In this document: positions 56,686-63,706 of the stretch, piece by piece
How the letters are laid out: each line of letters opens with the position of its first letter
Numbering within the stretch: the stretch's first letter is position 1
Source of the DNA: Mammaliicoccus fleurettii
Lineage (GTDB): Bacteria; Bacillota; Bacilli; Staphylococcales; Staphylococcaceae
DNA: 63,706 nt
Reading direction: 5' to 3'
NCBI RefSeq assembly: GCF_003970575.1
Contig: NZ_RXWZ01000077.1
Span: forward strand, 1 to 63,706
Notes under the pieces: model-generated
Databases searched by the model: none
Seen by the model: the letters and a program-made list of their open reading frames with translations, nothing else
What the model was told of the DNA's origin: nothing
Position numbers and translations under genes: made by a program

Positions 56686-58165
56686 TAAGATTACCCTCTT
56701 TATCAAAGTATTGTTTGTTATTTTCTAGATAAGCCTTTTGACGTGGACTTAAATTTTCATAATATCTCTCTTCATAATCATATAGCCCTGCAGGATAGTC
56801 TCCTGTAAAACTTTCAACACAAAGACCATGATATGGAACATCTTTATCTAAACCTATTGAATGAATTAACCCATCAACAGATAAATATGATAATGAATCT
56901 GCACCAATATAATCTCTAATTTCCTCAGGTGATTTATTAGCAGATATTAATTCTGAAGACGTCGAAACATCAATCCCATAAAAACTAGGAAACATAAATT
57001 CAGGTGAAGCAATGCGAACATGTATTTCATTTGCCCCAGCATCCTTTAACATCTTCACAATTCTCTTACTTGTAGTTCCTCTAACAATTGAATCATCAAC
57101 AAGCACAATATTTTTTCCATGTACGATATCTTTTACAGCTGATAATTTAACACGGACACCTTGTTCACGTAATTCTTGAGTTGGTTGGATAAATGTTCTA
57201 GCTACATATTGATTTTTAACTAGACCCATTTCATAAGGTAAGTGGCTTTCTTCTGCAAATCCAGATGCTGCTGAAAGAGATGAATTAGGAACACCAATAA
57301 CCATATCTGCATTAACAACAGGACTTTCTTGGGCTAGTTTTTTACCTGACTCTTTACGAACAGCATGTACGTTTTTACCTGCTATTGTAGAATCTGGTCT
57401 AGCAAAATAAATATATTCCATAGCTGAAATTGCAGTTGTCGTGTCTTTTGTATAAGACTCAACTCTTATACCATCATCATTAATGACAATAAATTCCCCA
57501 GCATGTATATCTCTAATAAACTCTGCGCCAAGAACATCGATTGCACATGTTTCACTTGCAATAATATAAGCACCTGTTTTCATTCTACCTACTGCTAAAG
57601 GTCTTATTGCATTTGGATCTACTGCTCCATAAAGTGCATCTTTAGTTAATAATGCGAACGTAAATCCACCTTTTATAATGTTTAAGCTTTCTTTTAGTGC
57701 TTCTTCAAAAGTAGGTGCTTTACTTCTTCTAATAAGATGCATAATGACTTCTGTATCAGATGAAGAATGAAAAATTGCGCCTTCCTTTTCTAACTCAATA
57801 CGTAAACTTTGTGCATTGACCAAATTCCCATTATGACAAACGCCTACACTCATATCATAAAAGTGATATAAAAAAGGTTGAATATTTTCAATACCTTTAT
57901 TTCCTGATGTCGCATATCTTACATGACCAATCGCATGTTGATTACCTTTAAATGTTTCTAATTGAACATCAGAAATCGCATCTGTTAGCAATCCTAAACC
58001 TCTTTCACCTTTAAGCTCCAGTCCATTTGAAGAAACAATTCCTGCGCCTTCTTGACCTCTATGTTGTAAACTGTGAAGTCCCATATATGTTAATTGTGCA
58101 GATTCTGGATGATTCCAAATGCCAAACACACCACATTCTTCATTTAAACTCTTGATTTCATGCAT
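56669..58165 (-). CDS. purF: Amidophosphoribosyltransferase
   Basis: A 498-aa first-committed-step enzyme using glutamine and PRPP. A ten-residue propeptide precedes the catalytic Cys (NEE-CGVFG, Cys11), and the PRPP loop is [12 protein letters not shown]. The 4Fe-4S ligand positions of Bacillus PurF appear lost: MFPS replaces MFPC, and the C-terminal region keeps a single Cys ([10 protein letters not shown]). So an Fe-S cluster is unlikely. It overlaps purL by 22 bp. Confidence 0.95.
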   Translation of the reverse strand: MHEIKSLNEECGVFGIWNHPESAQLTYMGLHSLQHRGQEGAGIVSSNGLELKGERGLGLLTDAISDVQLETFKGNQHAIGHVRYATSGNKGIENIQPFLYHFYDMSVGVCHNGNLVNAQSLRIELEKEGAIFHSSSDTEVIMHLIRRSKAPTFEEALKESLNIIKGGFTFALLTKDALYGAVDPNAIRPLAVGRMKTGAYIIASETCAIDVLGAEFIRDIHAGEFIVINDDGIRVESYTKDTTTAISAMEYIYFARPDSTIAGKNVHAVRKESGKKLAQESPVVNADMVIGVPNSSLSAASGFAEESHLPYEMGLVKNQYVARTFIQPTQELREQGVRVKLSAVKDIVHGKNIVLVDDSIVRGTTSKRIVKMLKDAGANEIHVRIASPEFMFPSFYGIDVSTSSELISANKSPEEIRDYIGADSLSYLSVDGLIHSIGLDKDVPYHGLCVESFTGDYPAGLYDYEERYYENLSPRQKAYLENNKQYFDKEGNLNVESI

Positions 58166-60333
58166 TGCGTTATAGCTCCCTTCAACTGTTCATCCAAAGT
58201 AGATACATCATATTTAATTTGAGATGAATCATTCGTTAATGTAAATTGAGCATCGTTAGTTACTTTACCTATTTCAACCGCACCATCAATTTCTACTATT
58301 TGTTCTTCTTTAGCGATTAAAATGTATCGACCTTGTGTTTCACTAAATAACTGTGCATTTGAAACTGGTACATTTACATCTAATCCTAAATTAAAGTGTG
58401 TTGATATTTTTGCTAAACTAATAGCTATACCACCTTTTCCAATTGCTTGGACATGAGAAACCGTGCCTGCATTAATTGCTTCTTTAATTTGTTCGCCACG
58501 TTTAACTTCTGCATTTAAATCAATTGAGCTTGATTCATGGTTTACTTCTGTATATAATAATTTTTCGATTTGACTTCCACCGAAATCGTTATTAGTTTCT
58601 CCAACTATATATATGCGTTCATTAACTTTTGGCTCAAAATCATTTAAATAATTAACATCTTCAATTAATCCAACCATTCCAACTACTGGTGTTGGGAAAA
58701 TTGAAGTTCCTTTCGTTTCATTATATAAAGAGACGTTTCCTGAAACGACTGGTGTATTTAAAGCTTCACATGCTTCAGCCATACCTCGTGTAGAATCTGT
58801 TAATTGTTGATAGATTTCTTTCTTTTCTGGAGAACCATAATTTAAACAATCTGTCATCGCTAAAGGTTTTGCACCTACAGAAATAAGATTTCTGTATGCT
58901 TCTGCTACAACCATTTTTCCGCCTTCATATGGATTGTTATAAACATATCTTGCTTCTCCATCAATTGTTGACGCAATTGCTTTATTTGTACCTTCTACTC
59001 TTACAACACCAGCGCTAATACCTGGTTTAATGATAGTATTTGCTCCAACTTGCTGATCATATTGGTCATAAGCATAATGCTTAGATGCAATCGTTGGATG
59101 GTTAATAAGTTTAGTAAACACATCTTCAACATCAATATGATCATATTGATTTGCATCTTTATGGTGTTCTTTAGTTTCTCCTTCTAAAATATATACTGGC
59201 GCTTCATCAGCTAAAGGTTCAACTGGAATATCAGCATAAACTTCGTCCTCATAAGATAATACAAATCTATTAGTATCCGTTACTTCTCCAATTACAGCTG
59301 AATCTAATTCATGATGTTCAAACAAATCTAAGAATTTTTGTTCAGTTCCTTTTTCAACTACTAAGAGCATACGTTCTTGTGTTTCAGATAGCATCATTTC
59401 GTAAGGAGATATGCCCTCTTCTCGTGTTGGTACTTTTTCTAAATGTAAATGAATACCACTTTCACCTTTAGCTGCCATTTCTGAAGATGATGAAGTTAAA
59501 CCTGCAGCTCCCATATCTTGAATTCCAACTAATTCTGGATATGTTATCGCTTCTAAAGTTGCTTCCATTAATTTTTTACCTACGAAAGGATCACCTATTT
59601 GGACAGATGGTCTTTTGCTTTCAGATGCTTCACTTAATTCTTCTGATGCAAATGTTGCTCCATGTATACCATCTCTGCCAGTTTTTAATCCAACATATAT
59701 AACAGGATTGCCTATTCCTTTAGCAGTACCTTTTTGGATTTTATCGTGTTCGATAATACCGACACACATCGCGTTTACAAGTGGATTACCATCGTAACGA
59801 CCATCAAATTCAATTTCACCAGCTACTGTTGGAATACCGATACAGTTTCCGTATCCACCCACACCTTTTACTACACCACTAAACAGTCTACGATTCGTCT
59901 TACTTGATAATTCGCCAAATCTCAAACTATTTAATAATGAAATTGGTCTCGCACCGATAGATACGATGTCACGAATTATACCTCCGACACCAGTGGCTGC
60001 ACCTTGATAAGGTTCAATTGCTGAAGGATGATTATGTGATTCTACTTTGAACACTACCGCTTGATTGTCACCAATATCAACAACACCAGCACCTTCACCT
60101 GGTCCCATCAATACATGTTCTCCAGAAGTCGGGAATTGTTTTAAGAATGGCTTAGAATGTTTATAAGAACAATGCTCGCTCCACATAACAGAAAAGATTC
60201 CAATCTCTGTGAAATTAGGTTTTCTACCTAATATAGTTATCACTTTTTGATATTCTTCATCTGTTAGGCCCATATCTTTATATAAATATTCTTTTTCAAT
60301 TTCTTCTATACTTGGTTCTAAAAACTTAGACAT
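58144..60333 (-). CDS. purL: FGAM synthase large subunit
   Basis: A 729-aa small-type PurL that needs PurS and PurQ as partners. [14 protein letters not shown] (about 49-62), [14 protein letters not shown] (about 94-107) and the [13 protein letters not shown] segment are typical of the ATP- and metal-binding parts. It converts FGAR to FGAM using ammonia from PurQ. It overlaps purQ by 8 bp. Confidence 0.95.
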   Translation of the reverse strand: MSKFLEPSIEEIEKEYLYKDMGLTDEEYQKVITILGRKPNFTEIGIFSVMWSEHCSYKHSKPFLKQFPTSGEHVLMGPGEGAGVVDIGDNQAVVFKVESHNHPSAIEPYQGAATGVGGIIRDIVSIGARPISLLNSLRFGELSSKTNRRLFSGVVKGVGGYGNCIGIPTVAGEIEFDGRYDGNPLVNAMCVGIIEHDKIQKGTAKGIGNPVIYVGLKTGRDGIHGATFASEELSEASESKRPSVQIGDPFVGKKLMEATLEAITYPELVGIQDMGAAGLTSSSSEMAAKGESGIHLHLEKVPTREEGISPYEMMLSETQERMLLVVEKGTEQKFLDLFEHHELDSAVIGEVTDTNRFVLSYEDEVYADIPVEPLADEAPVYILEGETKEHHKDANQYDHIDVEDVFTKLINHPTIASKHYAYDQYDQQVGANTIIKPGISAGVVRVEGTNKAIASTIDGEARYVYNNPYEGGKMVVAEAYRNLISVGAKPLAMTDCLNYGSPEKKEIYQQLTDSTRGMAEACEALNTPVVSGNVSLYNETKGTSIFPTPVVGMVGLIEDVNYLNDFEPKVNERIYIVGETNNDFGGSQIEKLLYTEVNHESSSIDLNAEVKRGEQIKEAINAGTVSHVQAIGKGGIAISLAKISTHFNLGLDVNVPVSNAQLFSETQGRYILIAKEEQIVEIDGAVEIGKVTNDAQFTLTNDSSQIKYDVSTLDEQLKGAITQCMKSRV

Positions 60334-60997
60334 GTTGTTCCCTCCAACTTTCGATCATAGATTGAAATAATTTGACACCGCTATCTGATCCAAGTAATGT
60401 TTCCATTGCACGTTCTGGGTGTGGCATCATACCACAAACATTACCTTCCTTATTTATTATGCCCGCAATATCTTTATATGAGCCGTTTGGATTGTCATTA
60501 TAAGTTAATATAATTTGGTTATTTTCTACAAGTTCATTATAAACATCATCAGTACAATAATAATGACCCTCACCATGAGCAACAGGATAAACAACTGTTT
60601 CATCTTTTTTATATAGGTTCGTAAATTTAGTTTCATTATTTACAATTGTTAAATGCTCATTTCTACTAACAAATAAATGACTATCGTTATGTAGTAAGGC
60701 ACCAGGTAATAGCCCAACTTCAGTTAAGATTTGAAATCCATTACAAACACCTAGTACAGGTTTACCTTCACTAGCAAGTCTTTTTACTTCATTAATAATT
60801 GGAGCAACACGAGCCATCGCACCAGATCTCAAATAATCACCAAATGAAAATCCACCAGGTATTAAGACCCCATCAAATCCTTCAAGAGTTGTTTCTCTAT
60901 AATCTACATATGCTGCATCAACACCGGAACGCATAGCAGCATTAAACATATCACGATCGCAATTAGATCCTGGAAATACTAATACAGCTAATTTCAT
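60326..60997 (-). CDS. purQ: FGAM synthase glutaminase subunit
   Basis: A 223-aa class I glutamine amidotransferase. The nucleophile Cys is in [10 protein letters not shown] (about 84-93) and the catalytic His/Glu in [10 protein letters not shown] near residue 195. It passes ammonia to PurL. It starts on the last base of purS. Confidence 0.95.
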   Translation of the reverse strand: MKLAVLVFPGSNCDRDMFNAAMRSGVDAAYVDYRETTLEGFDGVLIPGGFSFGDYLRSGAMARVAPIINEVKRLASEGKPVLGVCNGFQILTEVGLLPGALLHNDSHLFVSRNEHLTIVNNETKFTNLYKKDETVVYPVAHGEGHYYCTDDVYNELVENNQIILTYNDNPNGSYKDIAGIINKEGNVCGMMPHPERAMETLLGSDSGVKLFQSMIESWREQHV

Positions 60998-61257
60998 TAC
61001 GCGTTCTCCTTATCTTCTAGAATTTTAAAGCTATATTCTTCGATTACAGTATTGGCAAATAGTTTTTCACTTAATGTATTTACAACATTTTTGATTGTAT
61101 TTTCATCTGTTTCATCGACAGTCATATAAATAACTTTACCTACTCTAATATCATTCACTTGCTCATATCCTAAATCATGCACAGCTCTATTTAATGCTTG
61201 TCCTTGTGTGTCTAATACTTGTCCTTGTAATGTGATATGCAATTCAATCTTCTTCAT
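60997..61257 (-). CDS. purS: FGAM synthase PurS subunit
   Basis: An 86-aa small subunit that bridges PurQ and PurL. The N-terminal strand KIELHITLQGQVLDTQGQAL and the VNDIRVGKVIYM segment are typical. It abuts purC (stop 61258, start 61257) and overlaps purQ by 1 bp. Confidence 0.93.
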   Translation of the reverse strand: MKKIELHITLQGQVLDTQGQALNRAVHDLGYEQVNDIRVGKVIYMTVDETDENTIKNVVNTLSEKLFANTVIEEYSFKILEDKENA

Positions 61258-61959
61258 TTATAGTTCCTCCAATTTTTTATAAAAAGTTTCATAAGTATCG
61301 ATTAATGATCCCGTATCTTCTCTATATACATCTTTATCAAAGTTTTCTTTTGTTTCTTTATCCCAAATTCTACAAGTGTCTGGGGATATTTCATCAGCTA
61401 ATAAAATTTGACCATCTTTTGTAATGCCAAATTCGATTTTATAATCGACCAATATTAAATTCATCTCATTCATTACTTTACTTAACACTTCATTAACTTT
61501 TAAAGCTTCATCTTTAATAGTAGAAAGTTGTTCTGTCGATGCGATATTAAGCAAAGCGACATGATCATCTGTGATAAGAGGATCATTTAACTCATCCTTC
61601 TTATAAAATAATTCTAATAATGGTTGTTTAAATGTATGACCTTTTTCAAATCCTAACCTTTTACAAATGGATCCAGCAGCTACGTTACGAACTACTACTT
61701 CTAATGGAAAGATATCTACAGATTTAACAAGTTGTTCAGTATCTGATATTTGCTCTATAAAGTGACTTGATACACCTTTTTGTTTCAATATTCCAAAAAT
61801 TTTAGAAGTAATTAGATTGTTTAATCTACCTTTACCAATCATTTCATCCTTTTTAGCACCATTACCTGCTGTGACTTCATCTTTATATTCAATTCTCAAA
61901 ATGCCTTCTTGTTCTGTATTAAATACTCTTTTAGCTTTACCTTCATAAAGTAATGACAT
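61258..61959 (-). CDS. purC: SAICAR synthetase
   Basis: A 233-aa ligase joining CAIR and aspartate. [11 protein letters not shown] at the N terminus and [14 protein letters not shown] (about 188-201) are signatures. ATG 61959 sits 2 bp after the purK stop and follows GAAGGGCGG. The frame extends seven codons upstream, but that start would lie inside the end of purK without a ribosome site. Confidence 0.94.
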   Translation of the reverse strand: MSLLYEGKAKRVFNTEQEGILRIEYKDEVTAGNGAKKDEMIGKGRLNNLITSKIFGILKQKGVSSHFIEQISDTEQLVKSVDIFPLEVVVRNVAAGSICKRLGFEKGHTFKQPLLELFYKKDELNDPLITDDHVALLNIASTEQLSTIKDEALKVNEVLSKVMNEMNLILVDYKIEFGITKDGQILLADEISPDTCRIWDKETKENFDKDVYREDTGSLIDTYETFYKKLEEL

Positions 61960-61960
61960 G

Positions 61961-63088
61961 TTACTTGTTCCGCCCTTCAAAAGTTTGATTAAATGTTAAT
62001 TCATCCTTATCTAGATCAAGTGATAGCTTGGTAATGTGCCCCATTTTTCGATTAATTTTATTAATTTTCTTACCGTAAATGTGAACATGCCAATCTGGAT
62101 GTTTATAAAATTCATTTTTTAAATTTGAGACATCTTGTCCTAATAAGTTCATCATAATGGCTGGTTGCAATAAATTAATTTTTTTCGGTAAATGCCAACC
62201 TGCAACTGCAAGTACATGTGTATCAAATTGGGAATAGTCACAAGCTTCAATAGAGTAATGCCCTGAGTTATGTGGTCTTGGTGCAATTTCATTAACATAT
62301 AATTTCAAATCATTTGTTACAAAAAATTCCACAGTGAAAGTACCGATAAAGTGAACTTTAGTCATTATCTTCTTCACTTCATCTATAGCTTGTTCTTCAA
62401 GGTCTACACGAGCTGGAACAATTGTCTTATATAGTATTTGATCCCTATGTTCGTTTTCTTGTAGTGGAAAATAAACAGTTTGATCATAAATATCACGAGT
62501 TGCTGTTATGGATACTTCTTTATAAAGAGGGAGATATTTTTCAACTACGCATGGTGTATTGGCAATTAGATTTCTCGCTTCATCTAAATCATTATTAGAA
62601 TGAATAACAAGTTGACCTTTTCCGTCATAACCACCAAAGCGCGTCTTGATAATAAAAGGGAAGCCTATTGTTTCAATCGCTTTATTCAAGTCTTGAGCGT
62701 GATTAACCTCTAAAAACGGTACAATGTTTACATTAGCGCTTTCTAATGTTTGTTTTTCAGTTAATCTATCTTGTAATAAAGCAACAGTTTCACTTCCTTG
62801 AGGAATATTATAATTATTGGAAAGTGTTTTTAATTGTTGTGCATCTATATTTTCAAATTCATAAGTTACTACTTTCGAGATTTCACCTAATTGATTAAGT
62901 GCGTCTTCATTTGAATAATCCGCATTTATAAATTCATGAGCGACAAATTGTGCAGGACAATTCTCATCAGGATCAAGTATTGCTACTTTAAATCCTATTC
63001 TTTGTGCAGATTGTGCCATCATTTTACCTAATTGTCCGCCACCCACAATACCTATCATGTCACCAGTTTCGAGGTTATAATAAGTCAT
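61961..63088 (-). CDS. purK: N5-carboxyaminoimidazole ribonucleotide synthetase
   Basis: A 375-aa ATP-grasp enzyme making N5-CAIR from AIR, ATP and bicarbonate. [13 protein letters not shown] (about 13-25), [12 protein letters not shown] and [14 protein letters not shown] (about 266-279) are diagnostic. Works directly before PurE in the pathway. The start overlaps purE by 14 bp. Confidence 0.95.
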   Translation of the reverse strand: MTYYNLETGDMIGIVGGGQLGKMMAQSAQRIGFKVAILDPDENCPAQFVAHEFINADYSNEDALNQLGEISKVVTYEFENIDAQQLKTLSNNYNIPQGSETVALLQDRLTEKQTLESANVNIVPFLEVNHAQDLNKAIETIGFPFIIKTRFGGYDGKGQLVIHSNNDLDEARNLIANTPCVVEKYLPLYKEVSITATRDIYDQTVYFPLQENEHRDQILYKTIVPARVDLEEQAIDEVKKIMTKVHFIGTFTVEFFVTNDLKLYVNEIAPRPHNSGHYSIEACDYSQFDTHVLAVAGWHLPKKINLLQPAIMMNLLGQDVSNLKNEFYKHPDWHVHIYGKKINKINRKMGHITKLSLDLDKDELTFNQTFEGRNK

Positions 63089-63557
63089 TTTGCATTTCCT
63101 CCACTTTATCGACTAAACTTTTTTCATAATTCACTAATTGTTTTCTAACATCTTCATCCGTCATACCAATCATTCTTGCTGCTAATATTCCAGCATTTTT
63201 AGAACCTGCTTTACCAATAGCTGTAGTTGCAACAGGTATTCCACCTGGCATTTGTACTATAGATAATAATGAGTCCATGCCTTTTAAACTTTTCGATTCA
63301 ATTGGTACACCTATAACCGGAACTGTTGTTAACGACGCTACCATTCCTGGTAAATGTGCAGCTCCTCCTGCTCCAGCGATAATAATATCGATGTTTTGAC
63401 TAGTAGCATTTTTAGCAAAATCAACCATTTCTAATGGTGTTCTATGCGCAGATACAACCTTTTTTTCATATTGAATGCTAAAGTAATCCAGCATGTCACA
63501 TGCTTCTTTCATAATTGGCCAATCTGAAGAACTACCCATTATTACTGCCACTTTCAT
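63075..63557 (-). CDS. purE: N5-CAIR mutase (PurE class I)
   Basis: A 160-aa class I mutase. GSSSDWPIM (about 8-16), SAHRTP with the catalytic His (about 37-42) and AGAGGAAHLPGM are intact. ATG 63557 follows AAAGGGTG by 6 nt. A GTG three codons upstream lies within that site. First gene of the eleven-gene purEKCSQLFMNHD operon. Confidence 0.94.
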   Translation of the reverse strand: MKVAVIMGSSSDWPIMKEACDMLDYFSIQYEKKVVSAHRTPLEMVDFAKNATSQNIDIIIAGAGGAAHLPGMVASLTTVPVIGVPIESKSLKGMDSLLSIVQMPGGIPVATTAIGKAGSKNAGILAARMIGMTDEDVRKQLVNYEKSLVDKVEEMQNDLL

Positions 63558-63616
63558 GTAGGTCACCCTTTCAAATAGTTGAAATATTTAACTTTTATTG
63601 TGTATATTACAGATAT

Positions 63617-63706
63617 AGCATAACAATTGATAATGCTATTTTCAATGGAAAAACGAACATTTTCTATATTTTTTATAAAAATTATTGATTTATGTTCGTA
63701 TTAAAG
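63617..63706 (-). promoter_or_regulatory. pur operon promoter and PurR-type boxes
   Basis: Minus-strand -35 TTGAAA (63640-63645), 17-nt spacer, -10 TATGCT (63617-63622). Just upstream are two inverted copies of ACGAACAT (63653-63660 and complement 63692-63699), 40 bp between centres. They match the core of the PurBox (CGAAC with A/T flanks) bound by PurR in Bacillus and staphylococci. No purine riboswitch was seen. Confidence 0.78.

Noticed and set aside
63558-63706. Guanine-type purine riboswitch upstream of purE
   Set aside because: No aptamer core or terminator stem is present. The PurBox pair explains control of the operon.

Overview
The window looks like a chromosomal segment of a low-GC Firmicute of the family Staphylococcaceae. 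Gene order (pycA-ctaA-ctaB, typA-suhB, potABCD, pdhABCD, rnjA, cydAB, ptsHI, ykoEDC, pur operon) is staphylococcal. A complete caa3-type cytochrome c oxidase cluster (ctaBCDEF plus ctaG) is present, which S. aureus lacks as I recall. This fits the Mammaliicoccus (former S. sciuri) group best, with Macrococcus as the alternative. No rRNA, tRNA, CRISPR, prophage or resistance gene was seen. Mobile DNA is limited to the last codons of an IS3-type transposase at the left edge.

Layout. 1-8 kb: oxidase genes (ctaM, ctaG, ctaFEDCB on the minus strand, ctaA divergent). 8-16.6 kb: pycA, ftsW, ylaN, a 160-aa unknown, ylaI, ylaH, typA, ylaF. 16.6-17.6 kb: a repeat-rich convergent intergenic region. 17.6-21 kb: suhB, yktB, two membrane proteins (one a probable AuxB). 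21-25.8 kb: potRABCD and yktA. 25.8-30.7 kb: pyruvate dehydrogenase operon. 30.8-35.5 kb: ykyA, def, a HAD phosphatase, rpoY-rnjA. 35.5-39.8 kb: ktrC, cydAB, a glutaredoxin and a phosphoesterase. 39.8-44 kb: ptsHI and psuKG. 44-48.5 kb: a second 41-bp repeat array, a DUF697 protein, an rRNA-type methyltransferase, a probable CcpA-controlled small RNA, a probable AuxA and a 41-aa charged peptide. 48.6-51.6 kb: TPP riboswitch with ykoEDC. 51.6-52.3 kb: a second repeat-rich intergenic region. 52.3-63.6 kb: purEKCSQLFMNHD with PurR-type boxes upstream.

Functionally the window is central metabolism and respiration. PTS proteins feed sugar uptake, pyruvate goes to acetyl-CoA (pdh) or oxaloacetate (pycA), and electrons leave through caa3 or bd oxidases. 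Purine synthesis, polyamine uptake, thiamin-precursor uptake, RNA turnover and envelope upkeep complete it. Control signals visible in the DNA include a Rex-type box at cydA, CcpA cre boxes at psuK and at the small RNA, a TPP riboswitch, PurBoxes, and folded leaders at rpoY-rnjA and potR.

The least expected content is intergenic. (1) A compact small-RNA gene at about 46483-46617 on the minus strand has a near-consensus promoter, a perfect cre at the start site, two hairpins that each show a G-run in the apical loop, and a strong terminator. (2) Two arrays of exactly 41-bp hairpin repeats lie 27 kb apart with matching leader and trailer. (3) 124-bp tandem structured repeats show compensatory changes between copies and are related to a single-copy 99-bp palindromic element. 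(4) Two terminator-hairpin families share a GGACATAAA tag. All calls are by eye from the sequence, and family names come from memory, not database searches.
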